Shown: positions 34,049 through 42,840, numbered from the stretch's first letter. The stretch is DNA of 64,000 bases from Nocardia amamiensis NBRC 102102 (GCF_001612745.1 NZ_BDBA01000003.1:26641-90640), one strand, 5' to 3'. Notes: generated by a model from the letters alone, not told the origin. Translations and numbers: made by a program.

Positions 34049-34248
34049 AGCGGATACCTTCCGGCAGAGCAGGGTAGAACGTGGGAGACCGGCCCGGATC
34101 CAGGTGCGGCTCCCATCTCGATAATCGGCCGCCGTGGAGTTGCTGTTATCCGGGTGAGGCGGCGTTCACACGCTGGCGGGCGAGCGTGTTTGGCCACCCG
34201 GCTCGCGGGCATCCGATTGGTAACGACATCGAGAGAAGGGGTTTTGTC

Positions 34249-35280
34249 ATGTTGTTGCGCCGACTCGCCCGGCCCCTGTTGGCCACCGCGTTCGTCGTCG
34301 ATGGAGTCGATACGCTGCGGCACCCGGACGAGCGGGTCAAGTCCGCGAACCAACTGGTGGAGCGGGGACGGCGGCAGTTGCCCGACGAGATTGCCGGAAA
34401 GTTGCCCGCTGACCCGGCAACGGTGGTGCAGATCAACGCGTTCGCCCAGGTGGGCGGCGGCGTGCTGCTCGCGCTCGGGAAAGCGCCGCGCCTGGCCGCC
34501 TTGGTGCTGGCCGCGACCGTCGTACCCGCGACCGTCACCGAGCAGGATTTCTGGAACGAGCAGGATCCCGCGCGGAAGTCGGCGAAGCGGACCGCGTTCC
34601 TGAAGGATCTCGGGCTGCTCGGCGGCCTGATGATCGCCGCGGCCGACACCGAGGGCAAGCCGTCCTTGGGCTGGCGCGGACGCCGGGCCGCGCGCGACGC
34701 GGCCGCCACGGTATCGGCGGCGCTTCCGTTCGGGGCCACCTCGAATGGCGCGACCGGAGCCGCATTGCGCAAGACCGCGCACGAGGCCGCCGAACGGGCG
34801 CGAGCGCTCGGTGCCGCGGCCGCAAGCAGAGGCACGGAGCTGGCCGAGACGGCACAGCGGCACAGGCCGGAGTGGGCGGAGGCGGCCAAGGTACACGGCG
34901 GCGATCTGGCCGACTACGCGAAGGAGCACGGCGCCGAATGGGCGGAGATCGCCAGAGAGAGGGGGGCCGACTGGGCCGAAATCGCCAAAGAGCACGGCGC
35001 GGACTGGGCCGAAATTGCGAAAGAACACGGCTCGGACTGGGCCGATATCGCCAAGGAACGCGGAGGCCATTTCGCGGAGCTGGCCAAGCAGCGCAGCGCG
35101 GAGTGGGCCGAACTCGCCAAGGAACGCGGAGCTGAGCTGGCCGAGCTCGCCAAGCACCGCGGACCCGAGATCGCACACGAGGCACGGGAACGCGGTGCCC
35201 ACACCGCACACCTCGCACGGGAGCGCGGAACCCGAGCCGCACACGCCGCACGCGAGAAACTCGAAGCGCAACGCCGCTGA
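34249..35280 (+). CDS. DoxX-like membrane protein with long 11-residue repeat tail
   Basis: A 343-residue protein from ATG 34249 (GAGAAGGGG upstream). Residues 1-140 are a DoxX-type membrane domain (LLRRLARPLLATAFVVDGVDTLRHPDERVK, then VVQINAFAQVGGGVLLALGKAPRLAALVLA). Residues 193-335 consist of about 13 consecutive 11-residue units of the pattern (E/K)(H/R)GA(D/E)WAEIAK. The units are amphipathic with Trp or Leu at position 5-6 and give a long charged helix. Such hendecad tails bind membrane surfaces (LEA-like). DoxX proteins are linked to respiratory and redox functions; the tail is unusual. Confidence 0.8.
   Translation: MLLRRLARPLLATAFVVDGVDTLRHPDERVKSANQLVERGRRQLPDEIAGKLPADPATVVQINAFAQVGGGVLLALGKAPRLAALVLAATVVPATVTEQDFWNEQDPARKSAKRTAFLKDLGLLGGLMIAAADTEGKPSLGWRGRRAARDAAATVSAALPFGATSNGATGAALRKTAHEAAERARALGAAAASRGTELAETAQRHRPEWAEAAKVHGGDLADYAKEHGAEWAEIARERGADWAEIAKEHGADWAEIAKEHGSDWADIAKERGGHFAELAKQRSAEWAELAKERGAELAELAKHRGPEIAHEARERGAHTAHLARERGTRAAHAAREKLEAQRR
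34825..35253 (+). repeat. In-frame 33-base tandem repeats (11-residue units)
   Basis: About 13 units of 33 bases encode the hendecad helix of the DoxX-like protein. The best conserved are the EHGADWAEIAK-type units at about 34921-35088, two of which are almost identical. The first and last units are more diverged. Confidence 0.8.
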
Positions 35281-35653
35281 CTCGACGTGGGCGGCGACCG
35301 CGTCGCCTTCGTACGGCCCGGCGCGGAGATCGGCCGGGATCCCTCTCGCCGGGACGGTTCTGCGGTTGCGTCGGCTCTGGCATGGCCGGGCGCGGGCGCA
35401 CAGCACGAACTCCGTTGGACGACGCCGGTCCCGCGGCTGATGGCGTCGGTTCGCGGCCGCATCGGCCGTCGCACGGCTCCGGCGCGGCTATTGCCCCCTG
35501 CCTCCGAGGACGGCCCTCCAGCGCCTGGCCTCGTCCGCGGTCGCCTCGCTTTGCGCAGGCCGAGCGCGAGTGGGTCGCGGATTCCGTCGACGACGCCTTC
35601 TCGGACTTCCCACCTCCGTCCGGTGGGCGCGGCCTCGGACCGCCTCCCGCCCA
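35281..35653. other. Gene-free region
   Basis: 373 bases between the DoxX-like gene and the convergent STAS gene. Open frames here are Arg/Pro/Ser-rich and do not look coding. I see no repeat or clear hairpin. Confidence 0.5.
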
Positions 35654-36043
35654 TCAGGCGGTCTCGTCGTAGCCGGGTGCGCTGTCGGCGAGGGCGGCGT
35701 CCAGCGAGCGGACGCGATGAAATCCCGCGGACAGGCCGGTGATCTCGATGGCGCGGTCCACCGAGCGCACCTTGGTGATCAGGATGATGCGGCGATGTGC
35801 TCGTGCGGCGTCGGCTTGCGCCTCGACCAGAACGGTCAGTCCCGCCGCCGCGAGGAACGTGACCGGCGACAGATCGAGCACGAGCGTTCTTGTGTGGCAT
35901 AGCGATCCGCGAGTCAGCTCGGCCCGCAGCCGGGGTGCGGTCGCGAGGTCGATCTCGCCGACCACCATCAGCAGCGTCACGTCGCGGCGCGGGCGGCACA
36001 CCGAAAACCGAAGCGGGTCAGTCCGTTCGGTGTGGCGGGACAT
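35654..36043 (-). CDS. STAS-domain protein (anti-sigma factor antagonist-like)
   Basis: A 129-residue single STAS domain. Core motifs are VVGEIDLATAPRLRAEL and LVLDLSPVTFLAAAGLTVLVEA, then IILITKVRSVDRAIEITGL. In true anti-sigma antagonists the second motif reads D-S-S-G and the Ser is phosphorylated. Here it is A-A-A-G, so phospho-switching by a kinase seems impossible. It may be constitutively binding, or it may bind small molecules instead. No anti-sigma kinase or sigma factor is adjacent. Confidence 0.88.
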   Translation of the reverse strand: MSRHTERTDPLRFSVCRPRRDVTLLMVVGEIDLATAPRLRAELTRGSLCHTRTLVLDLSPVTFLAAAGLTVLVEAQADAARAHRRIILITKVRSVDRAIEITGLSAGFHRVRSLDAALADSAPGYDETA

Positions 36044-36070
36044 GCACTGACTCCTGGCCGGACGCGGGCA

Positions 36071-36122
36071 CTGTACAGACCATGTGCTTTCCAGTGAAGC
36101 ACTGCGCGATAAGTCTGTACAG
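36071..36122. promoter_or_regulatory. Paired CTGTACAG palindromes upstream of the STAS gene
   Basis: The perfect 8-base palindrome CTGTACAG occurs at 36071-36078 and 36115-36122. It extends to a 10-base inverted pair (CTGTACAGAC ... GTCTGTACAG), and a weaker dyad GTGCTT/AAGCAC lies between. Spacing is 44 bases centre to centre. It could be an operator pair, or a looped structure ending the SDR transcript. Confidence 0.5.
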
Positions 36123-36154
36123 ACACGCCACAGCCGGACGCAGCGGCGGAGAAG

Positions 36155-36985
36155 TTACGACGTGTTCGCGCTACCTCCGCACGAAATCGTCACCGCCTCA
36201 CCATTGAAGTGCCTGCCATGCTCGGAGACCAGCAGCAGCACGGCTTCGGCCACTTCGGCGGGCTGGATCAGATCCGCGTTCGGCGGGCCGGATTCGATGA
36301 TCGTCATCCAGTCCTCCTTGGTGGGGTTCTCCTTGTCCGGCACCATGAGGCGCCAGGTGGCGGGGTTCTGGATCATGTCGGTGTCCACGCCGGAGGGCAG
36401 CAGAGCGTTCACCGTGATGCCGTACTCGGCCACCTCCAGCGACAGCGACTTCACCAGGCCGAGCACGCCCCACTTGGTGGCCGCGTAGTGCCCGGCGTTG
36501 CGCACGCCCATCTTGGCGACGATCGACGAGGTGGCGATGACGCGTCCCCAGCGGCGCTCGATCATATGCGGGACCACCGCACGGAAGCTGTGGAATACGC
36601 CGGTCAGGTTGGTGTCGATCATGTCCTGCCACATCTGCTCGTTCATCTCGGCGATGGGCGAATGGGACGCGATGCCCGCGTTGGCGATCAGGATGTCGAT
36701 GCGGTCGAACTCCTCGATCGCGCGTTCGGCCACCGAACACACCTGTTCCAGGCTGCGCACGTCGGCCCGCACCGCGATGCAGCGGCGGCCGGTCCGCTCG
36801 ACCAGCTCGGCGGTCTCGGCCAGATCGCCGGGGGTGCTCAGGGCGTAGGGAAGACCGGGCACAGGTGCGGCGATATCGCACACCACGATGTCGGCACCCG
36901 CACCGGCGAGCGCCAGCGCATGCGCGCGGCCCTGTCCACGGGCGCCGCCGGTGATCACCGCCACCCTGCCGTCGAGATTCCCCAT
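36155..36985 (-). CDS. Mycofactocin-type SDR family oxidoreductase
   Basis: A 276-residue short-chain dehydrogenase. The cofactor motif is TGGARGQGRAHALALA, and the NAG motif is LIANAGIAS. The catalytic residues are TSSIVAKMG (Ser), then YAATK (Tyr and Lys). A conserved insert after the second strand (CDIAAPVPGLPYALSTPGDLAETAELV) is the hallmark of the mycofactocin-associated SDR subfamily, which hold a non-exchangeable NAD and pass electrons to mycofactocin. No mycofactocin synthesis genes are in the window. Substrate is probably an alcohol, not identified. Confidence 0.9.
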   Translation of the reverse strand: MGNLDGRVAVITGGARGQGRAHALALAGAGADIVVCDIAAPVPGLPYALSTPGDLAETAELVERTGRRCIAVRADVRSLEQVCSVAERAIEEFDRIDILIANAGIASHSPIAEMNEQMWQDMIDTNLTGVFHSFRAVVPHMIERRWGRVIATSSIVAKMGVRNAGHYAATKWGVLGLVKSLSLEVAEYGITVNALLPSGVDTDMIQNPATWRLMVPDKENPTKEDWMTIIESGPPNADLIQPAEVAEAVLLLVSEHGRHFNGEAVTISCGGSANTS

Positions 36986-37475
36986 GTCGGGCCCCTCACC
37001 AGTCGATATCCGCTTCGGCCGCCACCCATCGTGTCACGTGCGGGTGCGGTCGGCGCCCGATTTTCGGCCTGCGCCGCGAAGGCGCGGGCACCGGGCGCGT
37101 CTCCGGTTCCAGCTCTCGCCCGCTCAGCACCGGCGGCGCGGCTCCGGTACCGGCGAATTCCCACGAATGGGTACCTGGACACGGGGGGCACCGTCCACCA
37201 TCGAGGGGTCCGGTCACCGGACCGCATGGTGTCGGCAGGGGGCCGGTGCATCGAAATCCACAGGCGCAGTGGAACAATGCGTAACGTCCCCACGCCGGAG
37301 CGGGCACGGCTACGGCACAGGTGAGCCGACCCGACTACGGCAGGGACAGCACGTGCAACCCCACGACCCGACCCAGTGACGACGTGAGTGCGAGTACGCT
37401 GCGCCCCGGGACGACCGTGCCTGCTCGTCGTTCCGGGGCGCGGTCCAGCGCATCCACCATGGTTCCTGGAGCTCG
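36986..37475. other. Gene-free region with one palindrome
   Basis: 490 bases between the SDR start and a small gene. It contains GGTCCGG-TCA-CCGGACC at 37207-37223, an operator-like palindrome. No credible coding region is seen on either strand. It probably holds the promoters of both flanking genes. Confidence 0.5.
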
Positions 37476-37718
37476 ATGACCGATTGTGAGTACCTTGGCG
37501 TGAATCTCGACCTACGGCCCGGCGCCACACCGCCGGAGCACGACTTCCCGACCGAGCACGATTGCGCGGTGGCCGACCGGATCGCAGGCCAGCGACTACG
37601 CAGGCTGATCCATACGGCCCTCGGCCTTTCCGACGACTCCATCGATTTGCTGACCACCATGACCGGGCGCCTGCGCGCCGCCGAGGGCATGCTCCCGCGC
37701 GACCCGCTCGACGACTGA
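37476..37718 (+). CDS. Hypothetical small protein
   Basis: An 80-residue soluble protein starting at ATG 37476 (GGAG upstream). It has an N-terminal strand-like stretch (EYLGVNLDLRPGATPPEHDF) and a C-terminal helical hairpin (VADRIAGQRLRRLIHTALGL; LTTMTGRLRAAEGML). No motif identifies it. It lies upstream of the methyltransferase gene on the same strand, with 110 bases between. Confidence 0.5.
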   Translation: MTDCEYLGVNLDLRPGATPPEHDFPTEHDCAVADRIAGQRLRRLIHTALGLSDDSIDLLTTMTGRLRAAEGMLPRDPLDD

Positions 37719-37770
37719 GGAGGACGGCGCGACCGAACCGCAGCGCCGTACCACCCCGCGACCGAGCGCA

Positions 37771-37787
37771 GTTGCCGAAGCGGCAAC
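37771..37787. promoter_or_regulatory. Palindrome before the methyltransferase gene
   Basis: GTTGCCG-AAG-CGGCAAC, 7-base perfect arms, 42 bases before the methyltransferase start. It could be an operator or a small terminator of the upstream gene. Confidence 0.4.
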
Positions 37788-37828
37788 GTTATTTGCCAGT
37801 TCCCACAGGCGGGCGGATCGTGGGCTTC

Positions 37829-38488
37829 ATGAAATCCACACACCACCATGCGGACGGGACGACGCCCACGACGACGGTCGAGTACTGGGAGGCCTTCTAC
37901 GCCGAGCGCGAGCAGGTCTGGTCGGGACGGCCGAACGCCCTGCTCGTGCGCGAGATCGCAACGGTCGCACCGGGTTCGGCGCTGGATCTGGGCTGCGCCG
38001 AGGGCGCCGACGCGATCTGGCTGGCCGAGCGCGGCTGGCAGGTCACCGCCGCCGACGTCTCGGAGACCGCGCTCGCCCGCGCGCGGGCCGAGGCGCAGCG
38101 GCGGGGGCTGTCGGAGAAGATCCATTGGCAGCGGCACGATCTCGCCGAGAGCTTCCCGTCCGGCCTTTTCGACCTGGTTACAGCGCAGTATCTGCACTCA
38201 CCGCCCGCTCAGGACGGTGAGCGGACGAGGATCCTGCGCCGGGCGGCCGAGGCGGTCGCGCCGGGCGGCCTGCTGCTGATCGTCGGGCATGCGGCATGGC
38301 CGAGCTGGGTGGTGGAACCGCCTTCCCACGTGCACTTCCCCACCACCGCCGAGGTGCGCGGGGGGCTGGCATTGAACCCCGCCGAATGGCAGGTGGAGGT
38401 GGACGAAGTCGTCGAGCGCGAGCACGCGGTGCCGGACGGACAGCCGGGCACCAGGAGGGACAACATCCTGCGCATTCGCCGTGGCTGA
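37829..38488 (+). CDS. SAM-dependent methyltransferase (class I)
   Basis: A 219-residue methyltransferase from ATG 37829. A GTG nine bases upstream is possible. It has a His-rich N terminus (KSTHHHADG) and an aromatic/acidic segment YWEAFYAEREQVWSGRPNALLV. Motif I is ALDLGCAEGADAIWLAERGW, motif II has VTAADVSETAL, and motif IV is LFDLVTAQYLHSP. The type matches the tellurite/thiopurine-like (TehB/TPMT-like) group. Substrate unknown. It is separate from the polyketide cluster that begins just to the right. Confidence 0.85.
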   Translation: MKSTHHHADGTTPTTTVEYWEAFYAEREQVWSGRPNALLVREIATVAPGSALDLGCAEGADAIWLAERGWQVTAADVSETALARARAEAQRRGLSEKIHWQRHDLAESFPSGLFDLVTAQYLHSPPAQDGERTRILRRAAEAVAPGGLLLIVGHAAWPSWVVEPPSHVHFPTTAEVRGGLALNPAEWQVEVDEVVEREHAVPDGQPGTRRDNILRIRRG

Positions 38489-38683
38489 GGGTCCCGCAAA
38501 CCACGCGCGAATCCCCTTGCGGCAGAGGGGAATTCAACGGCTGAATGCGGCGCGTTAACTCCGATATTACCCAGGTTTCATCGATCTGATACGAATTTCT
38601 CGATAGTGTGGATGATACCTACAGCGCGGTGGGAATTGAGAATCTCACGTCGGTCGGGGGGATGTCGCCCGTAGGAGATCCCG

Positions 38684-39553
38684 GTGAACAATCCTGTGTA
38701 CGCTCGCGTGTTGGGTCCACTGACGCTCGCTCTCAACAATCACAACGCAACGCCGACCGCGCAGAAGCAGCGGCAGTTGCTGGCTTTACTCCTGGTCCGG
38801 CATGACACCGTTGTGCCGGTGACGACGCTGATCGAAGAATTATGGAACGACGATCCGCCGCGCAGCGCCGTGACGGTCGTGCAGACCTATGTCCTCGGAA
38901 TTCGGAAGAAGATGGCCGAACAGCTCGGCGTGGGACAGGCGGAGGTGGCCGAACGTTTCCTCCGTACCCGAAGCAAGGGCTATTCGTTCGATGTGAAAGA
39001 TTGCGTTTTCGATCTGCGTGACTATCAGTCCATGTCCGCAGCCGCCCGGTGCGCCGCAAAGACCGGCGACGACCAGCGCGCGGTGGATCTGTTCAGCGCG
39101 GCGGAAGCGCTGTGGAGCGGTCCGGCGCTGGTCGACGTGGAGGGCGGCATCCCGCTCGCCGCGGAGGTATCGCACCTGGACCACCTGCGGCTGGCCAACA
39201 TCGAGCTGCGGGTGGAGGCGGAGCTGCGCCTGGGCAGGCACCGCGAGGTGTGCCCCGACCTGGCCCGCCTCACCATGCAGCACCCGCTGCACGAGCGGCT
39301 GCAGGCCTACTACATGTTCGCCCTGAGCCGCTCGGGCCAGCGGGCCCGCGCCCTGGCCTCCTACCAGCAGTTCAGCCGGGGGATGCAGCGTGAGCTCGGC
39401 CTCGACCCGTGCCAGAAGCTGCAGAAGCTGCACCAGGACATCCTGGCCGCTTCCGACGTCTCGGTGAGCGCGATGCTGAACAGCCGCCACGCCGGCTACC
39501 TGATCGGGTGGTACTCCCGCGAGTTCCGCACCGCCTCCGCCGAAACCGCCTGA
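38684..39553 (+). CDS. SARP-family transcriptional activator
   Basis: A 289-residue Streptomyces-antibiotic-regulatory-protein type activator, starting at GTG 38684 after GGAG. Residues 5-100 form an OmpR-like winged helix (QLLALLLVRHDTVVPVTTLIEELW; SAVTVVQTYVLGIRKK; TRSKGYSFDV). The C-terminal bacterial transcriptional activator domain is about 105-255 (LFSAAEALWSGPALVDV; HPLHERLQAYYMFALSRSGQRARALASY). It lies at the left edge of the type II PKS cluster and is the natural candidate for its cluster-specific activator. SARP-like repeats occur upstream of KS-alpha and of the BVMO gene. Confidence 0.93.
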   Translation: MNNPVYARVLGPLTLALNNHNATPTAQKQRQLLALLLVRHDTVVPVTTLIEELWNDDPPRSAVTVVQTYVLGIRKKMAEQLGVGQAEVAERFLRTRSKGYSFDVKDCVFDLRDYQSMSAAARCAAKTGDDQRAVDLFSAAEALWSGPALVDVEGGIPLAAEVSHLDHLRLANIELRVEAELRLGRHREVCPDLARLTMQHPLHERLQAYYMFALSRSGQRARALASYQQFSRGMQRELGLDPCQKLQKLHQDILAASDVSVSAMLNSRHAGYLIGWYSREFRTASAETA

Positions 39554-39585
39554 CCGCCGGGAGCCCGGGTCGACGCCGCCCCGCC

Positions 39586-40935
39586 TCACCGGCGCCCGAG
39601 CAACTCGTCCACCAGCGCGGTGGTGTGCGTCGCCGCGCGCATCGCCGGATGGTCGAGCACCTCACGCAGAAAGTCCCTCGTCGTCGCCACGCGGGCGCCG
39701 GAGATCCGGAACTCTTCCAGCGCCCGCCGCATCCGCGCGAGCGCCCGGTCGCGGTCCGGCGCCCAGACCACCAGCTTGGCAAGCAGCGAATCGTAATGCG
39801 GCGGTATCGAATAACCGGCGTGTGCGTGCGTGTCGACGCGGACGAAAGGTCCGCCGGGCGGAGTGAATTCGGCCAGCACGCCAGGAGCTGGCGCGAATTC
39901 GGAGGAAGGGTCTTCGGCATTTATCCGGCATTCGATTGCCGCGCCGCGCAGAACAATATCCTCCTGGGCGATGCCGAGCGGTTGCCCGGACGCGATACGG
40001 ATCTGTTCGGCGATCAGATCGATGCCCGTCACCATTTCGGTGACCGGATGTTCGACCTGAATTCGGCAGTTTACTTCCATAAAATAGTAATTGCCGCCCC
40101 GGTCGACCAGAAATTCCACGGTTCCGGCACCGACATAGCCCGCCTCCAGAACACCGTCGACCGCGGATTTGCCCATCCGCTCGGCAAGGCCGTCCGGCAG
40201 CAGCGGCGCCGGGGATTCCTCGATCAATTTCTGATGCCTGCGCTGCACCGAGCAGTCCCGCTCGCCGAGGTGCACGCCGTTGCCGTGGCCGTCGCACAGC
40301 ACCTGGATCTCGACATGCCTGGCCGCCGCGAGGTACTTCTCCAAGTACACCCGGCTGTCGCCGAACAGCATCCGCGCGGTCGACCTGGTCTCCTGGTAGG
40401 CCCGCGGGAACGCGGCGCTGTCGTACACCACTTGCATGCCCCGGCCGCCGCCGCCCGCGGCGGCCTTGATGATCACCGGGTAGCCGATCGAGTCCGCCAG
40501 CGCGTGCGCCTCGTCGAGTTCGAGCGGGTCGAGGCTGCCGGGCAGCAGCGGCAGGCCCGCCTTCGCCATCAGCGTGCGTGCGGACTGCTTGTCACCGAGT
40601 TCGGCCATCACATCAGCGGGCGGACCGATCAGCGTGATACCCGCCGCACGGCAAGCATCGGCGAAATCCGGCGACTCGGAAAGGAATCCGTACCCGGGAT
40701 GAATCGCGTCGGCCCCGGTGAGCTCGGCGGCGGCCAGCACGGCCGCGGCGTTCAGGTAACTGCGCTTGGCGACAGACGGACCGATCTGCACCGACTCGTC
40801 GGCGAAGTGCACCACCGCCGAGTCGGCGTCGGCGACCGAGTGCACCGCGACGGTGCGCACACCCAATTCCCGGCAGGTGCGCGCCACACGCAACGCGATC
40901 TCGCCGCGATTGGCGATCAGAATCTTCTCGAACAT
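39586..40935 (-). CDS. accC: Biotin carboxylase of acetyl-CoA carboxylase (AccC)
   Basis: A 449-residue biotin carboxylase that carboxylates the biotin on the BCCP with bicarbonate and ATP. It has the N-terminal FEKILIANRGEIALRVARTC, the ATP-grasp loop AAAGGGGRGMQVV, the catalytic EVNCRIQVEHPVTEM segment and a C-terminal lid. Length is normal for AccC. It is 11 bases after the fused AccDA gene on the same strand. The set AccC, AccDA and BCCP inside a type II PKS cluster would supply malonyl-CoA, as dedicated carboxylases do in some angucycline clusters (for example jadomycin). Confidence 0.95.
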   Translation of the reverse strand: MFEKILIANRGEIALRVARTCRELGVRTVAVHSVADADSAVVHFADESVQIGPSVAKRSYLNAAAVLAAAELTGADAIHPGYGFLSESPDFADACRAAGITLIGPPADVMAELGDKQSARTLMAKAGLPLLPGSLDPLELDEAHALADSIGYPVIIKAAAGGGGRGMQVVYDSAAFPRAYQETRSTARMLFGDSRVYLEKYLAAARHVEIQVLCDGHGNGVHLGERDCSVQRRHQKLIEESPAPLLPDGLAERMGKSAVDGVLEAGYVGAGTVEFLVDRGGNYYFMEVNCRIQVEHPVTEMVTGIDLIAEQIRIASGQPLGIAQEDIVLRGAAIECRINAEDPSSEFAPAPGVLAEFTPPGGPFVRVDTHAHAGYSIPPHYDSLLAKLVVWAPDRDRALARMRRALEEFRISGARVATTRDFLREVLDHPAMRAATHTTALVDELLGRR

Positions 40936-40946
40936 GATCCTGCCCC

Positions 40947-42635
40947 CTACGCCACCGACCGGACCAAAACCTGCGGCCGCGCACCGAACCGGCGGAATCG
41001 GGCGCGCCGCTCGTCGGCCAGCTCCGCACCGCTGCGCCCGACCAGCTCGCCGAGCGTCGCGGCCACTGCGCGGTGCAGCTGCTCGGCCGCGGCCACGGGT
41101 GCGGCACCGACGTCGTCGCCCGGCTCCGGCAACACCCCGTCGACCACACCGAGCCGCAGCAGATCCCGTGCGGTCAGCGCGAGCGCGGCGGCTGCCTTCG
41201 GCGCCGCGGCCGGGTCGTTCCAGACGATCGCCGCGCAGCCCTCGGGGCTGATCACCGAATACGTCCCGTTCGCGAACATCAGCACCCGGTTGGCGACGCC
41301 GAGCGCCAGCGCTCCCCCGCTGCCGCCCTCGCCGATGACCACGCTGATCACCGGCACCCGCAGCGCGGACATCAGCCGGATGTTCTCCGCGATGACGATC
41401 GCCTGCCCCTGCTCCTCGGCGGTCGCGCCGGGATAGGCGCCGGGCGTGTCGATCAGGGTGACGACGGGCAGCCCCAGTTTCTCGGCGAACCGCATGAGTC
41501 GCGCGGCCTTGCGGTATCCCGCGGGTGTCGGCATGCCGAAGTTACGTTCCATCAGCTCTTTCGGCTCGTGGCCCTTCTGGTGCCCGATGACGATCACCGG
41601 TTGCGCACCGAGCCAGGCCGTTCCTCCGACCACCGCCGCGCAGTCGCCCGAGATCCGGTCGCCGCGCAGCTCACGGAACTCGTCGAAGGCCAGCGCGAAG
41701 TACTCCAGCGCGGTCGGCCGCTGCGGGGTGCGCGCACGGCGTACCTGCGTCCAGGGATCGTTCTCCGCGAGGCGGTCCGGATCGGTGACGACGCCCGCGT
41801 CCGCGGAAACGAAGCTTTCGGTCGGATCCACCGGTGCCGCGATCCGCAGCAGCCCGCCGAGCACTTGGCGCAGGCCCGCGCGCGGCACGATCATGTCGAT
41901 GAGCCCACGTTCCAACAGGAATTCGGCGGTCTGGAACTTCGGCGGCAGCTCTTGGCGAATGGTCTGCTCGATCACCCGCCGCCCGGCGAATCCCAGGCGC
42001 GCGCCCGGCTCGGCGATGAGCACGTCGGTGAGGGTGGCGAAGGACGCCGCCACGCCGCCGTAGGTGGGGTCGGCGATCAGGGTGACGGTCAGGATGCCCG
42101 CCCGGTCCAGCTGTTCCAGCGCCGCGCTGGTCTTGGCCATCTGCATCAGCGACAGCGGGCCCTCCTGCATCCGCGCGCCGCCCGATGCCGTGACGATCAG
42201 CAGCGGAATACGCTCTGCCAGAGCGGTTTCCGCGGCGCCGGTGATCATCTCGCCGACCGCGGTGCCGAGGCTGCCGCCGAGGAAGCGGAAATCCATCGCG
42301 GCGATCACCACCGGCTGACCTTCGATCGCCGCCCGCGCACACAGAACTGCGTCGTGCATGCCGGTGCGGGCGCGCGCGGCGTCCAGCCGATCCCGGTAGG
42401 GCTTGGTGTCGGTGAAGCTCAGCGGGTCGTCGTCGGTGGCGGCGTCGGGCAGGGGCTCGAACCGGCCCTCGTCGGCGAGCTGGACGATGCGCTGCTCGGC
42501 GGTGATCGGGGTGTGCCTGCCGCATTCGCCGCAGACGCCGAGGTCGCGGGCGAATCGCTTGCCGTACAGCGGGATCAGGCATGCCGGGCAGAGCACCCAG
42601 TCCGCGGCGCCGTCGGTGCCGTGTGCTGACTTCAT
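40947..42635 (-). CDS. Fused acetyl-CoA carboxylase carboxyltransferase (AccD-AccA)
   Basis: A 562-residue fusion of the beta and alpha carboxyltransferase halves. The N-terminal zinc ribbon of AccD ([23 protein letters not shown]) is at residues 16-39. The beta domain (about 50-280) has [20 protein letters not shown], and the alpha domain (about 310-520) has [23 protein letters not shown]. It transfers the carboxyl group from carboxybiotin to acetyl-CoA. ATG 42635 is preceded directly by a GTG at 42638. It is divergent from KS-alpha across a 200-base promoter region. Confidence 0.95.
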   Translation of the reverse strand: MKSAHGTDGAADWVLCPACLIPLYGKRFARDLGVCGECGRHTPITAEQRIVQLADEGRFEPLPDAATDDDPLSFTDTKPYRDRLDAARARTGMHDAVLCARAAIEGQPVVIAAMDFRFLGGSLGTAVGEMITGAAETALAERIPLLIVTASGGARMQEGPLSLMQMAKTSAALEQLDRAGILTVTLIADPTYGGVAASFATLTDVLIAEPGARLGFAGRRVIEQTIRQELPPKFQTAEFLLERGLIDMIVPRAGLRQVLGGLLRIAAPVDPTESFVSADAGVVTDPDRLAENDPWTQVRRARTPQRPTALEYFALAFDEFRELRGDRISGDCAAVVGGTAWLGAQPVIVIGHQKGHEPKELMERNFGMPTPAGYRKAARLMRFAEKLGLPVVTLIDTPGAYPGATAEEQGQAIVIAENIRLMSALRVPVISVVIGEGGSGGALALGVANRVLMFANGTYSVISPEGCAAIVWNDPAAAPKAAAALALTARDLLRLGVVDGVLPEPGDDVGAAPVAAAEQLHRAVAATLGELVGRSGAELADERRARFRRFGARPQVLVRSVA

Positions 42636-42638
42636 CAC

Positions 42639-42836
42639 GCGTGTCTCCTGTGCTCGGGGAACGGGTGATCGGTCCGGACGGCGCCGGCCGGGCGATCACA
42701 GCGACAGCATGCGCGCTCCCGCTAGAGAACAACTCGACTCCTCGGCTCGAGCGAGGTTCGAGGACCGGCCCCGATGCTTGGTCGCACGATCGAAGGGAGA
42801 TAACGCCATGAACACCCACGCATCCGGTGGTGCGCG
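42639..42836. promoter_or_regulatory. Divergent promoter region with SARP-type heptamer repeats
   Basis: The gap between accDA and the PKS genes. On the + strand, GCTCGAG (42745-42751) and GTTCGAG (42756-42762) are heptamers 11 bases apart, as in SARP boxes. A related ACTCGAC is at 42732-42738. A possible -10 (GATGCT) is at 42773-42778, 10 bases after the last heptamer. The short leader ORF at 42808 follows. Confidence 0.6.
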
Positions 42837-42840
42837 ATGA
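42808..42840 (+). CDS. Ten-residue leader peptide overlapping KS-alpha start
   Basis: ATG 42808 follows AAGGGAGA at normal spacing and encodes [10 protein letters not shown]. Its TGA overlaps the KS-alpha ATG (ATGA). The KS-alpha start has only a weak ribosome site of its own, so translation may be coupled through this mini-ORF. Confidence 0.4.
   Translation: MNTHASGGAR

Noticed and set aside
35287..35742. 151-codon open frame after the DoxX gene
   Set aside because: Arg/Pro/Ser-rich, no motif, and it overlaps the STAS gene antisense. High GC makes such frames by chance.
42403..42840. 145-codon + frame running into KS-alpha
   Set aside because: Most of it is antisense to accDA. Only the last 10 codons have a plausible start, listed as a leader peptide.
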